Assembly (NCBI GenBank): GCA_050999295.1
Contig: JBPCPI010000213.1
Span: forward strand, 1 to 12,320
Reading direction: 5' to 3'
DNA length: 12,320 nt
Origin: JACCQS01 sp050999295
GTDB taxonomy: Bacteria; Actinomycetota; Actinomycetes; Mycobacteriales; Geodermatophilaceae
Under the pieces are notes generated by a model. The model did no database searches and was not told the DNA's origin. It saw only the letters and a program-made list of their open reading frames with translations. A program made the position numbers and the translations under genes. Each line of letters starts with the position of its first letter. Within the stretch, counting starts at the first letter, position 1. Below, piece by piece: positions 1 through 7,074 of the stretch.

Positions 1-43
1 AGACATCGCCGCCCGGGCTGCGGTGAAACTCCGTGGTTAGTCA

Positions 44-874
44 GTGCCGATTTTCCTGGTTCGCACTGTTCATCCTCGGAGGAGTGGTGCGAGCCGCATC
101 GCGATGGCAGCTCTGCTGACCGGCATCCTTGGCCTCGCCTGCCTCCTGCCCGGATGCGGCGCGAGTGGCGGTACGGGTAGCGGCGCCACCACCGGTACCA
201 GTCCGGCCGCCCGGGACGCGCCGATCATCGAACTCGGCAGCGAGCAGTACCAGCCACGCCTGGATCCGGCCGACTTCGTTGACGGGGTCGACAACCCGTA
301 CTTTCCTCTCGTGCCGGCGACCCGATGGGTCTATGCGGGAGTAGTCGACGGCGTGTCCGAGCGAATCGAGCTCGAAGTAACGGATGAGCGCAAGACGATC
401 CTCGGGATTTCGGCCGTCGGCGTGCGGGACGTCAACTATCACGACGGTGAGCTGGCAGCGCGCACCATGGACTACTACGCCCAGGACCGCGTGGGAAACG
501 TCTGGTATCTCGGCGAGGTCACCCAGAACTACGAGAACGGCATGCCCACCGACCTCGAGGGCTGGGAATCCGGCGTCGGCGGCGCACTGCCCGGCATCTT
601 CATGCTCGCCGAGCCGGCCGTGGGCGATGCCTACCGGCAGGTACACCATGCCGGCCAGGCGGAGGATCTCGCGGAGGTGATCGGCATGGGTGCGACGCGC
701 TCCATCGCTCTGGGCGACTACCGCGATGTCCTGGTCATCCTAGGTTGGAGCCCGCTCGAGCCCGACATCATCGAGGAGAAGTACTACGCCCCCGGCGTCG
801 GGAAGGTCTACGAGGTGTTGACCGCCGGCGGGGAGGGCGGGACCGAACTGGTCGAGCACTCCGCACCCGGCTGA
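44..874 (+). CDS. Secreted lipoprotein of an uncharacterised family (paralogue 1)
   Basis: The product is a 276-residue predicted lipoprotein. Its N-terminus has arginines at 7, 12, 13 and 18, a hydrophobic stretch (about 19-35) and a lipobox-like LPGC ending at Cys38, followed by a Gly/Ser/Thr-rich linker, so the mature protein should be anchored outside the membrane. The body has the family hallmarks FVDGVDNPYFPL (near residue 83), GNVWYLGE (151-158), a YENG motif and EEKYYAPGVG (244-253). I know these from many uncharacterised actinobacterial and proteobacterial proteins with no assigned function. The GTG at 44 has no clear ribosome binding site. ATG104 would remove every positive charge from the signal peptide, and the GGAGGAG at 78-84 lies about 19 nt from it, so GTG44 is kept with reservation. 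It is a clear paralogue of the protein at 1047-1958 but is separated from it by 172 bp, so it is probably its own transcript. Confidence 0.8.
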   Translation: MPIFLVRTVHPRRSGASRIAMAALLTGILGLACLLPGCGASGGTGSGATTGTSPAARDAPIIELGSEQYQPRLDPADFVDGVDNPYFPLVPATRWVYAGVVDGVSERIELEVTDERKTILGISAVGVRDVNYHDGELAARTMDYYAQDRVGNVWYLGEVTQNYENGMPTDLEGWESGVGGALPGIFMLAEPAVGDAYRQVHHAGQAEDLAEVIGMGATRSIALGDYRDVLVILGWSPLEPDIIEEKYYAPGVGKVYEVLTAGGEGGTELVEHSAPG

Positions 875-934
875 TTGCATGGTCGGTGGCGTTAGTCGAG
901 CCTACGTCGGCCCGCCCCGCACGCCAGCCGCCGC

Positions 935-974
935 GTCAGCTACAGGTCAGAATCGGCATTCAGCTGATCTTCAG
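935..974 (+). promoter_or_regulatory. Candidate response-regulator operator: two pairs of TCAG direct repeats
   Basis: TCAG occurs at 936, 947, 960 and 971, as two pairs each with exactly 11 bp start to start (GTCAG-N6-GTCAG and TTCAG-N6-TTCAG). The 11-bp direct-repeat pitch is typical of sites for OmpR/PhoB-type winged-helix response regulators. The site is 73-112 bp upstream of the lipoprotein-ABC operon start at 1047. No cognate regulator gene is in the window. Overlap of the third copy with an 8-bp palindrome (TCAGCTGA, 960-967) is a competing reading. This call is inference from the pattern. Confidence 0.4.
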
Positions 975-1003
975 TGGCCGGGGCGCAAGGTCACGCGCAG
1001 ACG

Positions 1004-1020
1004 GCCAGTAAACGACTGGC
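1004..1020. repeat. Short perfect inverted repeat in the 5' region of the ABC operon
   Basis: GCCAGT and ACTGGC form perfect 6-bp arms around a 5-nt centre (AAACG). It lies 26 bp before the ATG at 1047, between the TCAG repeats and the gene. It could be a leader hairpin or an operator. There is no T-tract, so it is not a convincing terminator of the upstream gene. The rest of the 875-1046 gap shows nothing else recognisable. Confidence 0.3.
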
Positions 1021-1046
1021 GACCTTGAGAAACGGGACCCCGAGCC

Positions 1047-1958
1047 ATGATTGCCTGTTCGTTCCGCTATGCCCGCGATCTGTTGTGCATGCTCTTCGTA
1101 GCGGCGGCCGTGATGAGCGTCGCTACAGCCTGCACCCCGTCAGGCGCTGATTCGTCCGGCCCGCCCGACACCGACGAGGGCACCACGGTGGAGTTCGATC
1201 CGGCGAACTTCGTCGATCCAACCCTGGACACCAATCCCTTTCACCCGTTGCGGCCGGGGCTGCAATGGGTCCGCGGTGGGACGACTGAGGTGGGGTCGCG
1301 GGTGGTACCCCTCGAGGTCATCTCGACGATGACTGACGTCATCCGGATCATCGACGGGGTTCCGGCCATTGCGATGCTCGATCAGTCGACCGACTCCGGC
1401 GAGATCTCGCAGCAGGGTATCGACTACCTGGCACTGGATAAGGACGGAAACGTCTGGATCATGGGTGCCTACGCCGAGGATTACGAGGGCGGGCAGTACA
1501 CCAACTCCGATACCCCTTACCTCGGTGACGGCGGAGGCGAGGGCGGCCTTGGCCGGATCGGCATCTTGTCTCCGGCGGCGGTGACGATGGATACCCCACG
1601 CTGGTTCATCGCGTCAGCCCCTGATGAGAAGGGTTCAGTGGGTCAGCCGGTCTCAGTCGGGACCACTACCTGCGTGCCGTTCGGTTGCTATGACGACGTC
1701 CGCGTGGTCCAGGAAGGCAATGTCGGTGCGCCGGACAACGAGAACAAGTACTACGCACCCGGTGTCGGCGTGGTCAACAACATTCCACTGGATGCGAGCT
1801 TGCATCAGGACACCTTCGTGCTGCTCAACTTCGTCGAGCTGAGCGCAGCCGGGCTGGCCGAGGCCAGCCAGACGGCATTGGATCTCGAAGCGCATGCCCG
1901 CATAACCAACCCTGACGTGTACGGATCCGTGCCCGACGCCTACCGGGTCGGATCATGA
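1047..1958 (+). CDS. Secreted lipoprotein, first gene of the ABC operon (paralogue 2)
   Basis: The product has 303 residues, with Arg7/Arg10, a hydrophobic segment (about 12-27) and a lipobox-like ATAC ending at Cys29, so it is probably a lipoprotein on the outer face of the membrane. It shares the family core with the protein at 44-874: FDPANFVD (about 50-57), DKDGNVW (131-137), a YEGG motif and NKYYAPGVG (233-241). It carries about 35 extra C-terminal residues and a Cys pair in TTCVPFGCYDD that paralogue 1 lacks, which could form a disulfide. The stop overlaps the next start (ATGA at 1955-1958), so it is cotranslated with the ATPase. That suggests a substrate-binding or accessory role for the transporter, but the family has no proven function that I know of. 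The ribosome binding site before ATG1047 is weak. Confidence 0.82.
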   Translation: MIACSFRYARDLLCMLFVAAAVMSVATACTPSGADSSGPPDTDEGTTVEFDPANFVDPTLDTNPFHPLRPGLQWVRGGTTEVGSRVVPLEVISTMTDVIRIIDGVPAIAMLDQSTDSGEISQQGIDYLALDKDGNVWIMGAYAEDYEGGQYTNSDTPYLGDGGGEGGLGRIGILSPAAVTMDTPRWFIASAPDEKGSVGQPVSVGTTTCVPFGCYDDVRVVQEGNVGAPDNENKYYAPGVGVVNNIPLDASLHQDTFVLLNFVELSAAGLAEASQTALDLEAHARITNPDVYGSVPDAYRVGS

Positions 1959-2674
1959 CCCAGACAAGCGTGATGTCGGCACCCATTCCGACCCAGCCCT
2001 CCGATACCCAATCAATCGTGGAAATCGACAACATGTCGAAGTCGTATGGCAATCAAGACCACCGGACCGAGGTTCTGCGCGGGGTGAACCTGACCCTCAT
2101 GCCGGGCGAGAAGGCGAGCCTGATTGGACCGTCCGGGAGTGGCAAGTCCACCCTGCTATCCCTGATTGCCGGCCTACTTCGTCTGGACGAGGGAACGATC
2201 GCGATCGACGCAGTGGCAATGAGTGATCTGGATGACGCGGCCCGAGCCAAGCTCCGCGCCAACCGAATCGGGATCGCTCTCCAGGCCGACAATCTCATCC
2301 CGTTCCTCACCGCCCAGGAGAACGTGCAGCTGGCTATCGCTTTCGGGTCAGGTCAGTCCCGACGATCCGCCCGCGCCAAGGCACTCGCCCTTCTCGAGAG
2401 ATTCGGGGTGGCTCACCGTGCCCAGCACGTTCCTCGTCACCTCTCCGGTGGTGAAGCCCAGCGGGTGGCACTTGCCGTGTCGGTGGCCAATGAACCCGCG
2501 CTCCTGCTGGCCGATGAGATCGTCGCCCAGCTCGATGGCAGTACCGCAGGGAAGGTGGTCGACGAGGTCATGGAAGCCGACTTCGCCGTGCTGTTCGTAA
2601 CCCACGATGCCGCGATCGCTGATCTCGCGGACACCCGCTACGCGCTTGTCGATCAAGGAGTGCACGCAAGATGA
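1955..2674 (+). CDS. LolD/MacB-type ABC transporter ATP-binding protein 1
   Basis: This is a 239-residue cytoplasmic ATPase. It shows Walker A GPSGSGKS (58-65), a Q-loop glutamine (Q110 in ALQADNL), an ABC signature LSGGE (163-167), Walker B LLLADE (183-188, catalytic E188) and the H-loop histidine H217 (FVTHD). The sequence after Walker B is DEIVAQLD instead of the DEPTGALD usual in this subfamily. The catalytic residues are retained, so it may still hydrolyse ATP. Best match in character is the LolD/FtsE/MacB branch, which works with FtsX-type permeases to move or extract lipoproteins or peptides rather than import solutes. It overlaps both neighbours by 4 bp (ATGA), and probably pairs with the second ATPase at 2671-3393 as a heterodimer on the permease. 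Confidence 0.93.
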   Translation: MTQTSVMSAPIPTQPSDTQSIVEIDNMSKSYGNQDHRTEVLRGVNLTLMPGEKASLIGPSGSGKSTLLSLIAGLLRLDEGTIAIDAVAMSDLDDAARAKLRANRIGIALQADNLIPFLTAQENVQLAIAFGSGQSRRSARAKALALLERFGVAHRAQHVPRHLSGGEAQRVALAVSVANEPALLLADEIVAQLDGSTAGKVVDEVMEADFAVLFVTHDAAIADLADTRYALVDQGVHAR

Positions 2675-3393
2675 CCACGACCGCGGTTGCCAATCACATC
2701 AAGAACGACATCCTCACCACCGAACTGATCGTCGATCACACGACCGAGCAGGGGCCAGTCCGGGCGCTCCATTGCCAGGAAATCGCCGTCGCGGGTGGCA
2801 GCAGCCTGGCGGTCATGGGTGCGAGTGGGTGCGGCAAATCGACGCTGCTGGGTCTGCTCGCAGGGCTTGCGCTGCCGACGGAGGGCAGTGTGGCTATCGG
2901 TGGCGAAGCAATCTCCGCGCTGCCCGAGCGCGCCCGAGTCAGATTTCGCCGACGGGCACTTGGCATGGTCTATCAAGCCGACAACCTGTTGCCGCACCTC
3001 ACCGTCGAGGAGAACGTCGAACTCCAGCTCGCGATCTGCCGCCGAGACGCGGCGCCCGGACCGGGCACCGATCCGGGCGCTCTGCTCGATCGGCTGGGCC
3101 TCGGCGAGCTGTCGCAGCGGATGCCGGACCAGCTTTCGGGTGGGCAGCGACAGCGAGTCGCCGTGGCGCGGGCGATCATTCACCGGCCCGCCGTCATCCT
3201 GGCTGACGAACCGACTGGCGCACTCGACGCCGACAGCGCTCAGATCGTGATCGAACTGCTCGTAGATGTCCAGCACGAAATCGGGGCGACATTGGTGATC
3301 GTCACCCACGATCCCGTCATTGCCACCCACGTGGACCGGGTCATGAACCTCGGACCGCTCGTTCCGAATTCGGAGCAAAGCCATGCTTGCTAA
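2671..3393 (+). CDS. LolD/MacB-type ABC transporter ATP-binding protein 2
   Basis: This is a 240-residue ATPase with a full canonical set: Walker A GASGCGKS (50-57), Q-loop Q102 (MVYQADN), signature LSGGQ (155-159), Walker B and D-loop VILADEPTGALD (175-186) and H-loop H213 (IVTHD). It is more canonical than its upstream partner, so in a heterodimer it would be the fully conserved half. Start is ATG2671 in an ATGA overlap. Its end overlaps the permease start by 11 bp (3383-3393), showing strong translational coupling. Two ATPase genes in front of one large FtsX-like permease gene is a recurring actinobacterial arrangement. The substrate cannot be deduced. Confidence 0.94.
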   Translation: MTTTAVANHIKNDILTTELIVDHTTEQGPVRALHCQEIAVAGGSSLAVMGASGCGKSTLLGLLAGLALPTEGSVAIGGEAISALPERARVRFRRRALGMVYQADNLLPHLTVEENVELQLAICRRDAAPGPGTDPGALLDRLGLGELSQRMPDQLSGGQRQRVAVARAIIHRPAVILADEPTGALDADSAQIVIELLVDVQHEIGATLVIVTHDPVIATHVDRVMNLGPLVPNSEQSHAC

Positions 3394-4969
3394 GTACGTC
3401 ATCGCCGACCTGGTCCGTAACGCTCGCCGAACCCTGTCGACCATGGTGGGGGTGACGCTCGGCGTCGGCCTGTTCTGCGGCGTCCTGTTCTTCGTGGACG
3501 GACTCTCGGCATCGATGACCCAGCGAGCAGTGGCCCCGCTCCCCATCGACATGCAGCGCATCGTCACCGAGCGCGTCGGCGGGGCGCTCACGTTCACCCA
3601 GACGTTCAATTCCGCCAGCACCTTGGCAGCGGGTGAGCAGGCCAGGGTCGAACTCGAAGTGCACAACCCGGGTGAGTTCCCCGCCAACGAGGTCACCATC
3701 CGTTCGCAACCCGGCGACAACCTGAGCTTCGTCAGCGGTTCGGCCGAGCTCGACGGTGCACCGATGACCGGCCTCACCGAGAATCCCTTCGCGCACGGCC
3801 CCGGCAAAGTAGGCCTCAATCTCGGCACCGTCGAGCCGGGTCGTACGAGACTTCTCAGCTACCTGGTCGAGGCCAAGGCCGGCACCGACCTCAATGACTC
3901 CACGATCACATCCACGTACTCCAGCCGGGAGTCGGTGATCCCCTTCGCGGTCAACCAGAACGCGGCCGTGCCGCTGGACGAGCTCGCGCGGATGATCGCC
4001 CAGGTCCCGGGCGTGGCCAACGCCAGCCAACTGTCGCTGGCCGACCTGGGACCGGACACCTTGTCCTCCGGCGGGTCAACCGCTGCAGGCCCGGCCAAGA
4101 TCTTCGGCTTCGATGCTGACTACGCGGCCCGCGACGCCACCGTCAACATCGTCTCAGGTGAACTCAGTGCCGACGGCGGCGTTGTCAGCGTCGAAGCTGC
4201 GCGAGCGATGAGCGTGACGATCGGCGACATGGTCACGGTTGCCCTGCCGGACGGCTCCGCTCTCGACCTCGAGATCACCGGCATCGCTGATTTCAGCCAG
4301 GCGCGGTCTCTGTTCTCCAGCCGCCGAGGCGGCGACCTGGAGACATTCATCTACTCGCCCAACTCGATCACCATCTCATCGCAGTTGTTCGCTGACACCG
4401 TGCTACCTGCCTACGAGCGCGCGGGGACCGATCAGACGGGGCGGCTGAAGAACCCGCCGCTACGCGAGATCGACATCACTCTCGAGCGCCATCTTCTCGA
4501 CTCAGAACCGGCCACCGCACTGGCGCAGACCCGGCGCCTGGCCGACGACATCACCCGAGTCGCTCTGCACCAGGACTACCTGCTGGACAACATCTCCAAC
4601 ACCCTCGAGGTTGCCGCCCAGGACTCGTCGGCGGCCAAACGCCTGTTCATCTTCCTCGGCGTGCCCGGCTGCCTGCTGGCCGCCATGCTGGCCGGCTATG
4701 CCGGAAATGTGCTGGCCGCCGCCCAGCGCCGCGAGCAGGCGACACTGAGGATCCGAGGCGCAAGCCGGCGACACCTCCTTCGGATGCTCACCCTTCGTAC
4801 GGCGATGCTCACCGCTGCTGGATCAACAATTGGACTCATCCTTGGCTACGGCGCGGCCGCGGTGATCCTCGGCCAAGCGTCCTTGAGCCGAGCGAGCACG
4901 TCCAGTCTGGTGACCTCCGCCCTGATCGGTTCCATCAGCGGCTTCCTGGCAACTGGCACTGCGCTGTAA
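3383..4969 (+). CDS. Permease fragment 1: N-terminal half up to the premature stop
   Basis: This open frame has 528 codons. Residues 20-38 form the first membrane segment. Residues about 68-190 look like a DUF11/CARDB-type beta-sandwich (VELEVHNPGEFPANEVTI, later FVSGS, LNLGTVEPG), an unusual adhesin-like module in an extracytoplasmic loop. Next comes a MacB-like periplasmic part (about 200-400). Residues about 418-525 form the first FtsX domain, with two long hydrophobic segments on either side of a basic cytoplasmic loop (RREQATLRIRGASRRHLLRM). The frame stops in the third segment of that domain (ATGTAL, then TAA). Made alone it would give a half-permease with an open-ended FtsX domain. An automated annotation may list this as an independent gene. 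Confidence 0.8.
   Translation: MLAKYVIADLVRNARRTLSTMVGVTLGVGLFCGVLFFVDGLSASMTQRAVAPLPIDMQRIVTERVGGALTFTQTFNSASTLAAGEQARVELEVHNPGEFPANEVTIRSQPGDNLSFVSGSAELDGAPMTGLTENPFAHGPGKVGLNLGTVEPGRTRLLSYLVEAKAGTDLNDSTITSTYSSRESVIPFAVNQNAAVPLDELARMIAQVPGVANASQLSLADLGPDTLSSGGSTAAGPAKIFGFDADYAARDATVNIVSGELSADGGVVSVEAARAMSVTIGDMVTVALPDGSALDLEITGIADFSQARSLFSSRRGGDLETFIYSPNSITISSQLFADTVLPAYERAGTDQTGRLKNPPLREIDITLERHLLDSEPATALAQTRRLADDITRVALHQDYLLDNISNTLEVAAQDSSAAKRLFIFLGVPGCLLAAMLAGYAGNVLAAAQRREQATLRIRGASRRHLLRMLTLRTAMLTAAGSTIGLILGYGAAAVILGQASLSRASTSSLVTSALIGSISGFLATGTAL
4967..4969 (+). other. In-frame TAA nonsense codon in the permease
   Basis: CTG-TAA-CTC lies between ATGTAL and LTGRRSIERE in one unbroken frame. 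One base change (for example TAC, Tyr) would restore it. The sequence after the stop keeps the charged, loop-like character expected after a membrane segment for 17 codons before the next ATG (5021), so translation from ATG5021 would not recreate a complete protein. Confidence 0.85.
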
Positions 4970-5596
4970 CTCACTGGCCGCCGCTCCATCGAACGGGAGA
5001 TCAACGAAGACCGGGCACAGATGGTGGACCGAGCACCGCTGTGGAGGCGGGCTCGCCTCGACATCATCGGGGTGGTAGTCGTGATCATCGGGACCGTCGT
5101 TGCGTTGCGCACCCACGCCTTCGACGGCGAGGCGGGTTCGGTGTACTTCGGCCGAGCCGTCAAACTGAACCTGCCGCTGCTGGTGCTGCCCGTCGCGGTC
5201 TGGATCACCGGAAGCTTGCTCGCTGCGCGCCTGTTCGGCGCAGTTCTTGCTCGTAGTCAGCCGCAGTCGACGAGCGAGGTCGGGCGGCCTCTGCCCAGCC
5301 TCTACCGGTTCAGCGTCGGACGCCGGCCCTGGGCAATCGGCAATGGCGCGGTGGTGGTCTCGCTGATCGTGGCTCTGGCCACCTGCCTCGGCGGCTTCAC
5401 CGCCTCCTACGACACCGCCAAGGCGCAAGACTCCAGATTCGCGAATGGCTCGGACCTTCGCATCACGCCGAGCCCGACCTCGGAGCAGACGTATGGAATC
5501 ACCGACGCCGCTACTTTCCGGACCGACGGCGTTGCCGGCGACACCGGTGATCTACGGCGTCAGCAACGTCATCCTGCGCAGTGCCCGAACGTCTGA
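4970..5596 (+). pseudogene. Permease fragment 2: central region
   Basis: This segment is in the same frame as fragment 1 and opens again at ATG5021, with no ribosome binding site that I trust. It encodes a basic loop (DRAPLWRRARLD), a membrane segment (IIGVVVVIIGTVVAL), a second hydrophobic stretch (LPLLVLPVAVWITGSLLAARLF) and a third (AVVVSLIVALATCLGGF) followed by the extracytoplasmic motif DTAKAQDSRFANGSDLRITP, as expected at the head of the second half of LolCE-like permeases. True family sequence ends at about 5540. The last 18 codons to the TGA at 5594-5596 are out of frame (DTGDLRRQQRHPAQCPNV). Confidence 0.75.
5537..5544 (+). other. Frameshift point in the permease
   Basis: Upstream, the frame with codons at 5531/5534/5537 reads GVAG. 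Downstream, the frame with codons at 5541/5544/5547 reads TPVIYGVSNVILRSA. Joining them as GVAG-(x)-TPVIYGV gives smooth family-like sequence. This needs either one extra G near 5540 or loss of two bases of a codon there. The local sequence GCCGGCGACACCGG is GC-rich and repeat-like, a setting where both replication slippage and sequencing error occur. Confidence 0.75.
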
Positions 5597-6485
5597 CCCC
5601 GCCAACTTGGCCGCGATCGATCCCGACAGCTACGCATCGGTCGCTCCGGTGTCCGACGCACACTTTCCCTCCGGCGATGCTGTCGCAACGTTGCACGAAC
5701 TCAAGACTGACCCGACCGGAATACTCGTGAGCGAGGAGATGGCGGCCTTCCTCCGGGTAGAGATCGGCGACTCGGTGTTCGCGCTACTCGCCCGGGCCAC
5801 CGATGCGCAGGTCGACGTCGAGTTCCACGTCGTCGCGCTCTTCGAACGACTCCCGGGGTTCCCCGATGGTGCGGACGCCGTGATCTCCATCGATGCCCAC
5901 ACCGCCGGCGTGCCGGGCAAGGACCCGGACTTCTTCCTGGCCTCGGCTGCCACCAACGACGATGCGGGCCTGCAACGCGCCGTCACATCGCTTCAACAGG
6001 GACCTGCGGCCGCCGACACCCTCCAGATCGACAGCCGGATGTCCACCCTCGCGCGAGACCAATCGAGCCTTGCCGCGCTGAACATCGCGGGATTGGTCAC
6101 CCTCGACTCGACGTTCGCACTCTCGATGGCCGCCGTGACCATCGCGATCTTCGTATTCGGGTTGCTGCTCCAGCGCCGACGCGAGTACATCACCCTGCGC
6201 GCCCAAGGCCTTGAACCACGAACGATTCGCCTCCTCATTGGTGCCGAAGCCGGCACCGTCGCCGTTGGCGGTGCCATCGCCGGCCTCGCCGTGGGTGCCG
6301 CGATGGGCTACTACTTCACCACAGTGCTGCGGCCGCTGTTCGTGCTCGCGCCGAACTACACGCTGTCCGTCGGTGCGATCGCCACGCCAATTGCGTTGGT
6401 GCTCGTCGCGACTGTGCTTGCCTCGCTCGCAGCTTCGCGCCTGGTGAACCGGCTCGAACCCACCGAGTTGCTCAGAGACGAGTAG
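5541..6485 (+). pseudogene. Permease fragment 3: C-terminal FtsX domain
   Basis: The open frame begins at ATG5445, but the first about 32 codons are out-of-frame sequence; family-like sequence starts at 5541. It encodes an extracytoplasmic region (about 190 residues), then a classic FtsX domain: membrane segment FALSMAAVTIAIFVFGLLL, a basic loop QRRREYITLRAQGLEPRT, a second segment (AGTVAVGGAIAGLAVGAAMG) and a third (TPIALVLVATVLASLAA). It ends in the coupling-type tail RLVNRLEPTELLRDE, typical of FtsX permeases. It ends at TAG 6483-6485, 34 bp before the first palindrome. As a separate protein it would lack its N-terminal half. Confidence 0.75.
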
Positions 6486-6519
6486 TCACCGGTCGGCAGG
6501 GTCTCGGGTCCAGGTCAGC

Positions 6520-6576
6520 CAAGTGGTCAATAGTTGCAAGCGAGCCGCCCGCTCAGTTGCAGCTATTGACCACTTG
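6520..6576. repeat. Long imperfect palindrome, copy 1
   Basis: The left arm is CAAGTGGTCAATAGTTGCAA (6520-6539) and the right arm 6557-6576 is its reverse complement with one difference, a G-T wobble. The 17-nt centre can add an inner GAGC/GCTC stem. It lies between the convergent 3' ends of the permease (6485) and the HIRAN remnant (6610), a place for a two-way terminator, though no T-tract follows. A second copy with the same arms but a different centre is at 7685-7742. Confidence 0.75.
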
Positions 6577-6609
6577 CCGGGCCCACTCCCGACCCGCGCG
6601 GCGAACAGT

Positions 6610-7074
6610 TCAGCCCGCTTGCGCGGAGATCCGGCAGAGCAGCTGTAGGTGCGCAGGTGCGTCGGGGTTGCACCGTTCTACGACGACTTCGAGGTCAGGG
6701 TCTTGAGCGCGAAGCACATGGATGTCCTCGACCAGCCAATCCGGCACCCAACGCAACGGTTGTCCAGCTGCAACGTCGACGAGCAAAGCTCGTGGGTTGT
6801 ACGGGTTATCGGGCTCATCGCGAAGCTCAACGGGAGCGCCAGGCTTCAGTCGTTCGATCAGCTCGTCGGAGCCGGCGTGGTAACGAACGCCGGAGACAAA
6901 GAGCGGGCTGACGACCTTGCCGTCCTCGTCAGTCTTTAACGGATCCACTACATGGAGGTGTCGGTCACCCGCGGGCCACCAGTGAGCCAGCACCTCGAAC
7001 GGAGTGTCTGCGCCGTCTCCTTCGAGACCCAACCTCGCCCGGTAGCGCGAGTACTGGGGCCGATCGTGCGACAT
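6610..7074 (-). pseudogene. HIRAN-domain protein, 5'-truncated remnant
   Basis: 154 codons are open from ATG7074. Residues about 59-122 resemble a HIRAN domain: FVSGVRYH, then LKPGAPVEL, the hallmark DEPDNPYNPRALLVD (86-100) and RWVPDWLVEDIH. HIRAN domains are known to bind DNA ends or damaged DNA, alone or fused to helicases. In related actinobacterial proteins as I remember them, MSxxRPxYxxYxxxL is internal and follows a PLFANRL stretch, so this frame appears to begin in the middle of the family. What lies upstream is HNH coding sequence in another frame, so the 5' part is missing. No ribosome binding site precedes ATG7074. It could still be translated as a small HIRAN protein by coupling from the HNH frame. 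Recognition of the family is from memory of its motifs. Confidence 0.6.

Larger units (their letters stand above)
3383..6485 (+). pseudogene. FtsX/MacB-type ABC permease, interrupted by a stop codon and a frameshift
   Basis: Read as one gene, the 3103 bp encode about 1033 residues of a large FtsX-like permease with two FtsX-type membrane blocks, the usual partner of LolD-type ATPases. Two lesions break it. TAA at 4967-4969 is in frame, and translation of the same frame continues without interruption on the other side (LTGRRSIEREINEDRAQ, then the next membrane segment). Near 5540 the coding frame shifts by +1 (one extra base or two missing). The length is 3n+1, which agrees with a single net shift. 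Homologous-looking sequence is continuous across both points, so this is one broken gene, not three. Either the transporter is inactive in this strain or the assembly has errors here. The upstream genes look intact, so the loss would be recent. Confidence 0.85.

Noticed and set aside
2653..3828. 391-codon open frame on the minus strand opposite the second ATPase and the permease start
   Set aside because: It lies antisense to genes with complete ATPase motifs and contains no recognisable domain. Long antisense frames are expected in GC-rich codon-biased DNA.
4967..5544. Programmed stop readthrough and frameshifting in the permease
   Set aside because: The stop context (CTG TAA CTC) and the region near 5540 show no known slippery sequence or downstream recoding structure, and two separate recoding events in one FtsX permease would be unprecedented to my knowledge. 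Mutation or sequence error is simpler.
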